Positions 16,162 through 25,106 of a DNA stretch of 64,000 nt are shown here, in pieces. The position numbers were made by a program, and so were the translations under genes. Every line of letters starts with the position of its first letter. Within the stretch, counting starts at the first letter, position 1. The DNA comes from Arenibacter algicola. Lineage in GTDB: Bacteria; Bacteroidota; Bacteroidia; Flavobacteriales; Flavobacteriaceae. Where the stretch lies: positions 62,001-126,000 of the forward strand of contig NZ_JPOO01000003.1 of the NCBI RefSeq assembly GCF_000733925.1. The letters run 5' to 3'. The notes beneath the pieces are model-generated. The model ran no database searches. It saw only the letters and a list, made by a program, of their open reading frames with translations, and was not told the origin of the DNA.

Positions 16162-16737
16162 TTAGCTCATATAATTCAAGAATATGAGCACCAGACTGTT
16201 TTTTTTCTCCTTCAGCCATTTCTTTATGCTTTGGGTAGCGCGACTGATATGCTTTTCCACGGCCTTTTCCGAGATATCTAATTGGGAAGCTATTTCCTTG
16301 TGCTTGTAGCCCGATTTCTTGCTGAGCAAAAAGACTTCCCTGTTCTTCTTTGGTAGTTGATCTATGGCCGATTCCAACAGTTGCATCCTTTCTTCCAATA
16401 ATGATTCATCTCTTTCTACAAAATCTAACAAGATGTTATTTTTAAGCTCTAAAAGTGCAACTTCTTCTTTTTTAAGTTTCCGGTATTCCTTAAGAAAGGT
16501 ATTATAGACGGCTCTATATAGGTAATTTTTTAGTGAAGTTCTAATGTTGAGGCTATCCTTTTTAATCCAAATTTTCACCAAGGTTTGTTGTACAATGTCT
16601 TCAGCTCGATCCTGATCCTTGGTTAAATTATAGCAATAAACCACCAGACCTGTATAGTAGAGTTCATACAGTTTTTTATAGGCCCTTTCATCTCCCTTCT
16701 TTAGGCTTTCTAATAAAAAAGTGTCTTGGTTGTACAA
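16162..16737 (-). CDS. FecI-like ECF sigma factor of the SusCD locus
   Basis: 191 residues. Region 2 shows DEAF-like order with YELYYTGLVVYCYNLTKDQDRAEDIVQQTLVKIW, and region 4 shows LPKKNREVFLLSKKSGYKHKEIASQLDISEKAVEKHISRATQSIKKW. The SEKAVEKHISRA motif is characteristic of Bacteroidota FecI-type factors. It is divergent from the FecR anti-sigma gene at 16872, with a 134-bp shared control region. It should activate the adjacent susC operon when the SusC signal domain senses substrate. Confidence 0.9.
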   Translation of the reverse strand: MYNQDTFLLESLKKGDERAYKKLYELYYTGLVVYCYNLTKDQDRAEDIVQQTLVKIWIKKDSLNIRTSLKNYLYRAVYNTFLKEYRKLKKEEVALLELKNNILLDFVERDESLLEERMQLLESAIDQLPKKNREVFLLSKKSGYKHKEIASQLDISEKAVEKHISRATQSIKKWLKEKKNSLVLIFLNYMS

Positions 16738-16871
16738 AATTTGATTATGGTTGGTTGGTGATGAAACTATGTAAAAGTGATAAATTTTTAGTGAAATATA
16801 AAAAAAAGTTAAAAATAATGTAGGGATTGGGGAAAAATCGGGGTCATACTTATGTAATTGATAATAAAAAA

Positions 16872-18044
16872 ATGAAAAATAATAGGTTGGAAAATCTTAT
16901 TCAAGACTATTTGGATGGTAAAATCGAGGAAGCCAAGATGTATGAGGATATCCAAGATTATCCCCTGGAAGAGGTGAAGAAGTGTTTTTCGGATTCCATG
17001 GAAGTAGATTATTTGATGTCCAGGAAATATTTAGAGGTAGATAAAGAAGTTGCGTATAAGGACTTTTTGGAACAAATTAAATTACATGCCCTTGATGTTC
17101 CAGAACAAAAGAAGGGAGTAATCCGGACGATATGGAAATATGCTGCGATTTTTATTGGACTAGTCGGATTGGGGTTAGCGATATCTTTTTTATCCAAATC
17201 CAGCAATGAGAGGGAAAATATAATTGTAGCCCAGGAAGAAGTAAACCTGCAACTAGGTAACGGTAAGCTTGAGATTATTAAAGAAACGGGTAGCACCAAT
17301 ATTCTGGATACTAAAGGGAATGTGATTGCAGTACAAACAGGAGATAAGATTAAGTATAAGCCCACAACTAATCCCAAAGAAATACAGTACAATGAGTTAA
17401 ATGTACCCTACGGAAAGAAATTCGAGTTGGAACTTGCCGATGGTACTATAGTATATGTTAATTCAGGATCGGTTTTAAGATACCCTACCAGTTTTTCTGA
17501 AAGTAAAAGTAGACAGGTTTCCCTAAAGGGAGAGGCCTTTTTTAAGGTGGCCGAGGACAAAGAGCATCCTTTTATTGTCAATTCGGGTTCCGTCAATGTT
17601 CGCGTACTGGGTACGGAATTTAATGTATCCGCCTATAACGAAGATTTGGAAACCAGTACCGTATTGGTTTCAGGTAGTGTTCAGTTGTACGATTCCTTGT
17701 CGGTGGATAAGCAACAAAGAAAGGTACAACTAGTTCCAGGAGAAATGGGAACATGGAGTAAGGATCAGCAGAATTTTAAAAAGGACAAGGTAGATACTTC
17801 TATTTATACCTCTTGGGTGCAAGGGAAACTCATATTTAGGGATATGCCTTTTAAGCAAATCCGTAAGCAATTGGAACGCCGCTACAATGTAACCATTGTA
17901 AATACCGATACGGCTTTGGACAAGAATACCTTTAGTGCCAATTTTGAGGAAGAAAGTATAGAAGAGATACTGGAAATCCTGGATAGAACCTACGGAATAG
18001 AATATACGATCAAGGAGAACCAAATAATTATTAAAAAACAATAA
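16872..18044 (+). CDS. FecR-family anti-sigma factor
   Basis: 390 residues from the ATG at 16872; the ORF is open from 16827 but the earlier residues are unlike the family. A cytosolic N-terminal sigma-binding part (to about residue 90) precedes one transmembrane helix (AAIFIGLVGLGLAISFL). Next come a FecR domain (VPYGKKFELELADGTIVYVNSGSVLRYP, then GEAFFKVAEDKEHPFIVNSG and VRVLGTEFNVSAY) and a DUF4974 tail (GKLIFRDMPFKQIRKQLERRYNV, SIEEILEILDRTYG). It holds the FecI factor until contacted by the STN domain of SusC across the inner membrane. A hairpin separates it from susC. Confidence 0.92.
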   Translation: MKNNRLENLIQDYLDGKIEEAKMYEDIQDYPLEEVKKCFSDSMEVDYLMSRKYLEVDKEVAYKDFLEQIKLHALDVPEQKKGVIRTIWKYAAIFIGLVGLGLAISFLSKSSNERENIIVAQEEVNLQLGNGKLEIIKETGSTNILDTKGNVIAVQTGDKIKYKPTTNPKEIQYNELNVPYGKKFELELADGTIVYVNSGSVLRYPTSFSESKSRQVSLKGEAFFKVAEDKEHPFIVNSGSVNVRVLGTEFNVSAYNEDLETSTVLVSGSVQLYDSLSVDKQQRKVQLVPGEMGTWSKDQQNFKKDKVDTSIYTSWVQGKLIFRDMPFKQIRKQLERRYNVTIVNTDTALDKNTFSANFEEESIEEILEILDRTYGIEYTIKENQIIIKKQ

Positions 18045-18109
18045 AAATCAATATGGCCTATGAATTAAAAACCTAAAATTAATAGAAGGACCAACCCTTA
18101 AAAAAAAAA

Positions 18110-18136
18110 TCGGAAAATGCTCGTAACATTTCCCGA
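18110..18136. other. Hairpin between fecR and susC
   Basis: Arms TCGGAAAATG and CATTTCCCGA pair with one mismatch around a 7-nt loop. A run of ten A precedes it, so a U-tract follows only on the minus strand where no gene ends. On the plus strand it may mark a processing or attenuation site. Confidence 0.45.
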
Positions 18137-18189
18137 CTTAAAGATTTGGTCAAAAAATAGTGTAACCATTTAATAACCATAACAAAAGT

Positions 18190-21100
18190 ATGAAAAAACT
18201 GATTAAAATCGGGTGTGCGCTTATGTGCGCCCTAAAGTGGGATCTTAAAATGAAGCTGACTGCCTTTTTTCTTTTAGTATGTATGCTGCAGATCAATGCC
18301 ACCACATACTCCCAAAAAACTAGGATATCCTTGGATATGAACGATGTACAATTAAGTGAGGTACTTAACAGGATAGAGACCATTTCCGAGTTCAGGTTTT
18401 TTGTGGACACTCAGAAAATCGATGTAAAAATAGAAGTTGATATAAAGGCTGATAAAGAAAAGATTTTTGATATTCTAGATAAGTTATTTAAAGGAACAAA
18501 TATTACTTATGAGGTATTCAAAAAGCAAATATTACTCAAAAAGTTAGATTACAAACCTATACAATTACAGTCTATTGGTCCAGACCAAAGTGTAATTGAA
18601 ATTAATAAACCGCAACAGACCATTACAGGAAATATTTCTGATGAAAATGGAACCCCGTTGCCTGGTGCAAACATACTGGAAAAAGGTACAACCAATGGTA
18701 CCCAGGCCGATTTTGATGGGAATTTTACAATTTCTATTGAAGATGAAAATGCGATTTTGGTTGTTTCCTATATAGGCTTTGCTACCAAAGAGGTTCAGGT
18801 TAATAGCCAAACAAATCTAAGTATTAATTTAGAGGAAAGTTCGGCTGGTCTTGATGAGGTGGTTGTAGTAGGGTTTGGAACACAGAAGAAGCTAAACCTT
18901 ACCGGTGCAGTTTCGAGTATTCAAAGTGAAGATTTGGAGAATCGGCCAATAACCAGTGCGAGTCAGGCACTTCAAGGAGTACAAGGGGTGTACATAAATC
19001 AAATTGGAGGACAACCAGGAAATGATGCCGCAACGATCAGAGTAAGAGGTGTAGGAACATTAAACGACAACAACCCTTTGATTCTTGTAAATGGAATAGA
19101 ATTTTCCATTAATGATTTAAATACAAATGACATTGAAAGTATAACTGTTTTGAAGGATGCAGCCTCAGCAGCAATTTATGGGTCGCGGGCGGCCAACGGT
19201 GTGGTTTTGGTAACTACCAAGAAGGGATCGCAAAAATCGGAGATATCCTATAGTACCTCAGTTGGTATACAAGAGGTTATTTCCTTGCCTAGAGTTGTAA
19301 AGGATCCTATTCAATGGATGGAATTGTATTCCCAAGCACAATTGAATTTTGGTACCAGTGAAAATGCATTAGTTTTTCCTCAGAGTTTAATAGATGAATA
19401 CCGGGCAGGAATGCAAACTGATCCATTTACATATCCCAACAATGACTGGTATGATATAATGTTTGATCCGGCATTTATTCAAGAACATAATTTGAGATTT
19501 ACTGGAGGAAGTGATAAAACTTCTTTTGCTCTTTCATTGGGTCTGTTGGATCAAAATGGGGTACTAAGGAGTTCGGATTCCGATAGGTATACAGCGAATC
19601 TGAATATTAACTCAGTAATGAATAAAAATGTAACCCTAGGCGGTACATTTAATGTTTCTTACAAAAATAGGGATGAACCTGTTGTTGGCATATCCGAAGC
19701 CATGCAAATGATCTTTAAAGCTCAATCTTATCACCCAACGAAATTGGAGGATGGAAATTATGGAATGAATTTTTTCGACATTCCTGGGCACCGTAGATTT
19801 CGAAATCCGCTGGCATTAACCGATGAGGGAGACAGTGATATACGGAACTTAAAATTGTTTCTAAATACTTTTGCCGAAATTAGTCTACCTTTTGATATAA
19901 AGTACAAGATTAATATGGGATTCACAAGTGATGCCCAACGACGAAAGATATTCACCCCTCAAATAGTACTTTATGATGCAAAAACAAAAGAGCCTACACA
20001 AATTCAAGCTGGAGGAAATCCTTATGTAACCTTTCAAGGGCAAGAAAGAGGAGTGGACCAACGGGACGATGAATCACAAAACTGGACTATTTTTAATACT
20101 TTAAATTGGAATAGGTCCTTTAATGACAATACCGATTTATCCATACTGCTGGGCAATAGTTATGAGAAATTCAACCGAAGTTTTTTCACGGCAAGTAATG
20201 AGGGATATTTAAGTAATAATTTATATGAACTAAATGCCGGGAGTACCAATCCGGTGGTGTCTGGTACTACTACTGAATCCAGCCTGATATCCTATTTTGG
20301 CCGTGCTAATTATGTGTTGGCCAATAAGTATTTGTTTGAGGCAAATTTTCGTTATGATGGATCTTCCAGGTTTGCCCAGGGTAATAAATGGGGGTTCTTT
20401 CCATCAGTTTCAGCTGGATGGAGGTTGAACGAAGAAAATTTTCTAAAAGATGTAGAATGGTTGGGTCAACTGAAAGTTAGGACATCATGGGGGCAATTGG
20501 GTAATGAGCGCATAGGATTATTTCGTTATTTGGATTTAATATCCCCAGGTCAGGATTATATATTTGGCGGTACAATCAACCCGGGTACTGCCGTTCTTGT
20601 TGACAATGATGATGAAATATCATGGGAGACTACTACCATTTCCAATATTGGTATAGACGCTACTTTTTTTAAGGGAAAATTATCATCTAGTCTTGAGTAC
20701 TTCGATAAGACAACAGAGGATGTTTTAAGGCCAGTTGGAATTCCGTCACAAGTTGGGGCCTTGGGTGGTCCAATTAGAAATATTGGTACCATTGAAAATA
20801 AAGGAATTGAATTATCTTTAGGATACAGGAATGTAATAGGTGATTTTAGATATGATGTTTCGGGTAATCTTACCTATATAACAAATAAGGTAGTTAACCT
20901 GAATGGCGAGATAATCCTTGATGATTTTTCTTCTGACGGAAGAGGTCCTTTTAATATTACCCAAGAAGGAAAGCCTATAAATCAATTTTACTTATATGAG
21001 GCGGATGGCTTATTCCAATCACAGGAGGAAATTGATTCACATGCTTTTCAGGGTACCGATACACAGCCAGGATATATACGTTTTAAGGATTTGGACAATA

Positions 21101-21633
21101 ACGGTACCATTGACCTAAATGATAGAAAGGCAACAGGCAATACCATACCAAAATATACATATTCTTTCAATATAAAATTGGCATACAAAAACCTTTCATT
21201 AAATACGTTTTGGCAAGGGGTGGAGGATGTACAAACCTATAATAAACATGTATCGGGTGTCCCCTTTTGGTTCGGAACCTCCTTACCTGTGGGTTGGGCA
21301 AATGATTCTTGGACTCCGGATAATAGGGATGCCAGTTTTCCAATTATAACTAGATACCAAGATACTCAGAATACACTTTTTAGAGATAGTGATTATTGGC
21401 TACTTGATGCTTCGTATTTAAGGTTGAAAAATATTCAATTAACTTATGATTTTAAGCCAGATTTATTGAGTAAAATAGGAATGACCAAGTTGTCCATTTT
21501 TTGTAACGCTCAGAACCTGCTTACGTTTACTTCCTTGAAAGATTTTGATCCCGAAACGGAGTTGCTAGGCAATGATTTCTTCAATTATCCATCAACGAAG
21601 ATTTATACTCTAGGTTTCAACCTATCATTCTAA
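18190..21633 (+). CDS. SusC/RagA-type TonB-linked outer-membrane transporter with STN domain
   Basis: 1147 residues. A signal peptide is followed by a secretin/TonB N-terminal (STN) domain (about 45-120: RISLDMNDVQLSEVLNRIETISEFRFF). A carboxypeptidase-D-like beta sandwich follows (about 137-215: ITGNISDENGTPLPGANILEKGT). The TonB box region and plug come next (DEVVVVGFGTQKKLNLTGAVSSI ... RIRGVGTL-type VRGVGTLNDNNPLILVNG), then the 22-strand barrel to the C-terminal F. The STN domain marks it as the signal-sending member of a FecI/FecR system. It imports an oligosaccharide or sulfated glycan with its SusD partner, which starts 11 bp downstream. Substrate is not given by the sequence. Confidence 0.95.
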   Translation: MKKLIKIGCALMCALKWDLKMKLTAFFLLVCMLQINATTYSQKTRISLDMNDVQLSEVLNRIETISEFRFFVDTQKIDVKIEVDIKADKEKIFDILDKLFKGTNITYEVFKKQILLKKLDYKPIQLQSIGPDQSVIEINKPQQTITGNISDENGTPLPGANILEKGTTNGTQADFDGNFTISIEDENAILVVSYIGFATKEVQVNSQTNLSINLEESSAGLDEVVVVGFGTQKKLNLTGAVSSIQSEDLENRPITSASQALQGVQGVYINQIGGQPGNDAATIRVRGVGTLNDNNPLILVNGIEFSINDLNTNDIESITVLKDAASAAIYGSRAANGVVLVTTKKGSQKSEISYSTSVGIQEVISLPRVVKDPIQWMELYSQAQLNFGTSENALVFPQSLIDEYRAGMQTDPFTYPNNDWYDIMFDPAFIQEHNLRFTGGSDKTSFALSLGLLDQNGVLRSSDSDRYTANLNINSVMNKNVTLGGTFNVSYKNRDEPVVGISEAMQMIFKAQSYHPTKLEDGNYGMNFFDIPGHRRFRNPLALTDEGDSDIRNLKLFLNTFAEISLPFDIKYKINMGFTSDAQRRKIFTPQIVLYDAKTKEPTQIQAGGNPYVTFQGQERGVDQRDDESQNWTIFNTLNWNRSFNDNTDLSILLGNSYEKFNRSFFTASNEGYLSNNLYELNAGSTNPVVSGTTTESSLISYFGRANYVLANKYLFEANFRYDGSSRFAQGNKWGFFPSVSAGWRLNEENFLKDVEWLGQLKVRTSWGQLGNERIGLFRYLDLISPGQDYIFGGTINPGTAVLVDNDDEISWETTTISNIGIDATFFKGKLSSSLEYFDKTTEDVLRPVGIPSQVGALGGPIRNIGTIENKGIELSLGYRNVIGDFRYDVSGNLTYITNKVVNLNGEIILDDFSSDGRGPFNITQEGKPINQFYLYEADGLFQSQEEIDSHAFQGTDTQPGYIRFKDLDNNGTIDLNDRKATGNTIPKYTYSFNIKLAYKNLSLNTFWQGVEDVQTYNKHVSGVPFWFGTSLPVGWANDSWTPDNRDASFPIITRYQDTQNTLFRDSDYWLLDASYLRLKNIQLTYDFKPDLLSKIGMTKLSIFCNAQNLLTFTSLKDFDPETELLGNDFFNYPSTKIYTLGFNLSF

Positions 21634-21644
21634 ACTATACTGTC

Positions 21645-23159
21645 ATGAAAAAAATCATATATATTTCCACAATACTTTGTGGGCTAATAATATCTACTAG
21701 TTGTTCCAGCGATCAATTAAACTTGGAACCTGCAGATCAGAGTAACGTGGAGACTTTTTGGACCTCTGATGTAAACGCTGCTTCTGCACTTACCGGTTGC
21801 TACGAACCATTGTTGGGCCCTTATAGGGGTGAAGGATCTTGGTTGTTAAAATTGGAGGACATAACCCCAAATTCGTTTGAGATTGACGATGGTAGTGGAG
21901 CTTCCTCCATTGCCAGAGGAGATAATAATCCTACATTGCCTCTTATCAATTCTCGATACAGTATTTGCTATGAGGGCATTGGGCGAACAAATACTTTTTT
22001 GGCTAATATTGATTTGGTACCTATGGACGAAGAATTAAAAAAACGTTATAAGGCCGAAGCGCGATTTTTAAGAGCATTTTATTATCATAATCTAATAGAG
22101 TACTATGGTGGTGTACCTTTAATTTTAGATCCTCCTAATAATAACGACCAAGGTCAATTACCCCGTAATACCAAGGCCGAAATACTCGAGGTAATCTATT
22201 CTGATTTGGATGCGGCAGCTGCCGATTTACCAACGTCGTATACTAGCACAGATAAAGGCCGGGTAACGAAGGGCGCAGCCTTGGCTTTTAAAGCCAGGAC
22301 TGCATTATATAATGAGAACTGGGACGAAGCACTTTCTTCTGGACAGGCAGTTATAGATTTAAATGTATATGACCTATTTCCGGACTATCGTGGACTTTTT
22401 CTTTTAGAAAATGAAGGAAATAATGAGGTAATATTCGATATTCAATTTCAGTTTCCGGAAGTAACCAACAATTACCACGAGTTGTTCCAACAAGGAAATG
22501 TTTTCAAAGATCTGTTTGAGGCTTATTTAATGACCGATGGAGAACCAATTACAAATTCAGGATTATATGATCCCGCAAATCCAAGCGCCAACAGAGACCC
22601 AAGATTATCCCAAACATTGATAACAATAGGCTCAACCTTCAATGGCCAATTGGTAACTGGGGATGAATTATTTGCAGATTTAACAGGTTATGCATTTAAG
22701 AAATACACCTATTTTGTAGATGATGTAGCTCGTACAGCTCCTCAGCCAAACCAATCCGAAATAAACCCAATTGTTATTCGATATGCTGAAATTTTACTAA
22801 TTATAGCAGAGGCAGAGAATGAATTAAATGGACCTTCTGATAGGGCATATGATGCTATTAATTTGGTTAGAAATCGTGTTTCAGTGGACATGCCGGATGT
22901 TACTCCAGGCTTAAGCAAGGAAGAATTTCGAGAGGTTGTCCGATTGGAAAGAAGAGTCGAGTTTGCTGGTGAAGGACTCTATTATAAAGATATTATAAGA
23001 TGGCGGACCGCTGAAGCCGTTATGAACGCCGATGGTTTGGACAAAGATGGCAACGTGATAGAAAGACGAAGTTTTAATCCAACAAGAGATTATCTTTGGC
23101 CTTTGCCAGATAGGGATATTTTGCTGAACCCTAACTTGGAACAAAATCCCGGATATTAA
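21645..23159 (+). CDS. SusD/RagB-type surface glycan-binding lipoprotein
   Basis: 504 residues. The lipobox is at Cys20 (SIST-C equivalent, IISTSC). The SusD-like N-terminal region (LEPADQSNVETFWTSDVNAASALTGCYEPL) with its TPR-like helices is followed by RYKAEARFLRAFYYHNLIEYYGGVPLI and later FREVVRLERRVEFAGEGLYYKDIIRW, both family landmarks. It caps the SusC barrel and delivers glycan. It is in one transcript with susC. A hexose- or uronate-specific pocket cannot be inferred. Confidence 0.95.
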   Translation: MKKIIYISTILCGLIISTSCSSDQLNLEPADQSNVETFWTSDVNAASALTGCYEPLLGPYRGEGSWLLKLEDITPNSFEIDDGSGASSIARGDNNPTLPLINSRYSICYEGIGRTNTFLANIDLVPMDEELKKRYKAEARFLRAFYYHNLIEYYGGVPLILDPPNNNDQGQLPRNTKAEILEVIYSDLDAAAADLPTSYTSTDKGRVTKGAALAFKARTALYNENWDEALSSGQAVIDLNVYDLFPDYRGLFLLENEGNNEVIFDIQFQFPEVTNNYHELFQQGNVFKDLFEAYLMTDGEPITNSGLYDPANPSANRDPRLSQTLITIGSTFNGQLVTGDELFADLTGYAFKKYTYFVDDVARTAPQPNQSEINPIVIRYAEILLIIAEAENELNGPSDRAYDAINLVRNRVSVDMPDVTPGLSKEEFREVVRLERRVEFAGEGLYYKDIIRWRTAEAVMNADGLDKDGNVIERRSFNPTRDYLWPLPDRDILLNPNLEQNPGY

Positions 23160-23289
23160 ATCTCACCTAATAGGTAAGCAAGGAAAATCACTTCTCTATT
23201 TAGTTTTATAAGAGGAAATACTGTAAAAAAGAATTAGCATATAAACCATTCTTTTTAAAAATTAGATTGAATTAATTCATTAAAATCCA

Positions 23290-24687
23290 ATGAGAGTATT
23301 TAGAAAATTATGTCATATTGGTTCAGGGGTTTTATTTTTATCCCTGTCTATACCAGTTTTCTCCCAAACTTCCGTAAAAAGTCAACCCAACGTCATTGTT
23401 ATTATGACCGATGATCAAGGCTCTATAGACCTCAATAGTTATGGGGCTACCGACCTGTATACCCCCAATATGGACAGGTTTGCCAAGGAGGGGGTGAGGT
23501 TCACCCAATTCTATGCGGGAGCACCCGTTTGTTCTCCCTCACGTGCCGCCCTAATGACAGGGAAGACCAATTTGAGGGCCGGTCTGGAAGGCAATGTCCC
23601 TATTCCGGAACACGCGGAAAGGAGCGGAGAATACGGTCTACCAACAGAACAAATTACCATGGCGGAGATGCTCAAACCCAGTGGCTACTACACCGCCTTA
23701 ATTGGTAAATGGCATCTTGGGCACAGGGAGCAGAACTTGCCCAACGGACAGGGGTTCGATTATTTCTTTGGGCATCAGCGGGGTTGTATCGATAATTATT
23801 CCCACACCTTCTATTGGGACGGACCGAATAAACACGACTTGTATAGAAATTCACAGGAGGTGTATTATGATGGCCAACATTTTTCCGATCTAATGGTAGA
23901 GGAAGTCAAGCAGGTGATCAACCACAGGCAGGACAAGCCGTTTTTTATTTATTGGGCGTTCAATGCACCCCATTATCCCTACCAAGGAACTACAAAGTGG
24001 TTGGACCATTACAAAGATCTTCCAACACCTAGAAAAGAATATGCCGCCTTTGTGTCCAATACCGATGAGAAAATTGGCCAAGTTCTGGATTATCTGGATG
24101 AGATGGGTATAGCGGATAATACCATAGTTGTTTTTCAATCCGATCATGGACATTCCTTGGAGGAAAGGGCCTTTTGGGGAGGGGGTAATGCAGGACCCTA
24201 TAGGGGAAGTAAATTTAGTCTGTTCGAAGGTGGAATCCGTGTACCGGCCATTATTCGCTATCCAGGAGTAATCCCCGCAAATGAAGTTAGGGATCAGCTT
24301 AGTATGGAGATGGATTGGTTTCCTACCCTTGCAGAATTGACCAATTCCAAAGTGGCGACGGATTTGGATGGGAAAAGTCTTATGCCCATTATTCTGGATA
24401 ACAAAAAGGAATCCGTACATGAGGTGGTGCACTGGCAATTGGATAATTATGATGACAAAATGGCCCAATGGGCAATACGTAAGGGTCCTTGGAAACTTAT
24501 AGGTAATGTAAGGGAGCCCATTGGCAAAGGGGAGAAAATAGATTTAGATAAATTGTATTTGGTGAACCTGGATAATGACATTGGTGAAAAGAACAATTTG
24601 GCCAAGTCCGATCCAAAAAAGTTGAATGAACTATTACAGTTGCACACTACATGGATAAAATCGGTTCGCTCAGAAATGAAGCAGTAG
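23290..24687 (+). CDS. Secreted S1-family sulfatase
   Basis: 465 residues with a cleavable signal peptide (about 1-25). The catalytic site is intact: the metal-binding DDQ near residue 41 (VIVIMTDDQGS) and the C-S-P-S-R core starting at Cys81, converted to formylglycine by a maturase not present here. Supporting segments are GKWHLGH, FFGHQRG and FQSDHGHSLEE. It resembles arylsulfatase/N-acetylgalactosamine-6-sulfatase types. Placed 130 bp after susD, it probably removes sulfate from the glycan imported or bound by SusCD, as in algal polysaccharide loci. A strong terminator follows at 24744, so it is the last gene of the susC transcript. Confidence 0.9.
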   Translation: MRVFRKLCHIGSGVLFLSLSIPVFSQTSVKSQPNVIVIMTDDQGSIDLNSYGATDLYTPNMDRFAKEGVRFTQFYAGAPVCSPSRAALMTGKTNLRAGLEGNVPIPEHAERSGEYGLPTEQITMAEMLKPSGYYTALIGKWHLGHREQNLPNGQGFDYFFGHQRGCIDNYSHTFYWDGPNKHDLYRNSQEVYYDGQHFSDLMVEEVKQVINHRQDKPFFIYWAFNAPHYPYQGTTKWLDHYKDLPTPRKEYAAFVSNTDEKIGQVLDYLDEMGIADNTIVVFQSDHGHSLEERAFWGGGNAGPYRGSKFSLFEGGIRVPAIIRYPGVIPANEVRDQLSMEMDWFPTLAELTNSKVATDLDGKSLMPIILDNKKESVHEVVHWQLDNYDDKMAQWAIRKGPWKLIGNVREPIGKGEKIDLDKLYLVNLDNDIGEKNNLAKSDPKKLNELLQLHTTWIKSVRSEMKQ

Positions 24688-24743
24688 CTAATATTATTTT
24701 CCTCATTCGTTAGTCATAAAATAATTTGAGTTAGTTTAGTTGC

Positions 24744-24775
24744 AAAAGGAACATTGGGAGACCATTGTTCCTTTT
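24744..24775 (+). terminator. Intrinsic terminator after the sulfatase gene
   Basis: A 14-bp stem AAAAGGAACATTGG / CCATTGTTCCTTTT with one mismatch and a 4-nt loop. Its 3' arm runs into TTTTTCG. It probably ends the susCD-sulfatase transcript. Confidence 0.8.
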
Positions 24776-25068
24776 TCGTTGCAGTTACCTTTACCTTTTT
24801 TAAATTGTATCAAAGTCTTTTTTGGTACTCATGCCATAAGTCAAATTCCAAAAGTCCTCCCAATACATTTTTGACTATTTAAACAATTTTTTGGTCAGTA
24901 ATGTGCATTACTTACAAGGATTTTGATAACGAAGAAAAAAAAGATGTTATCTTGGTTGGTAACTTTTATGATTTTAATCCAGTTATGGAAGACAAGATGC
25001 GCCTCAGGGGTTGTTGTTGCTCTACAAGGGTGGTAATAAATTAAAGGTTGTAACCAAAAAATTAAAGT

Positions 25069-25079
25069 AGTGTACCACT
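25069..25079. promoter_or_regulatory. AGTG-N3-CACT operator candidate upstream of UPF0261
   Basis: The sequence AGTG TAC CACT lies 28 bp before the start codon at 25107. The same AGTG-N3-CACT core occurs at 26541-26551 before the permease. A shared regulator not encoded here is inferred. Confidence 0.5.
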
Positions 25080-25106
25080 TCAACGATTAACCAAAAATTT
25101 AAGCTT

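Larger units (their letters stand above)
24688..25106. other. Intergenic region: terminator, palindrome, operator
   Basis: 419 bp. It holds the sulfatase terminator (24744-24775), a palindrome AGTAATG-TG-CATTACT at 24897-24912, and the AGTG-N3-CACT site at 25069-25079 just before the UPF0261 start. No gene was found in it. Confidence 0.6.
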
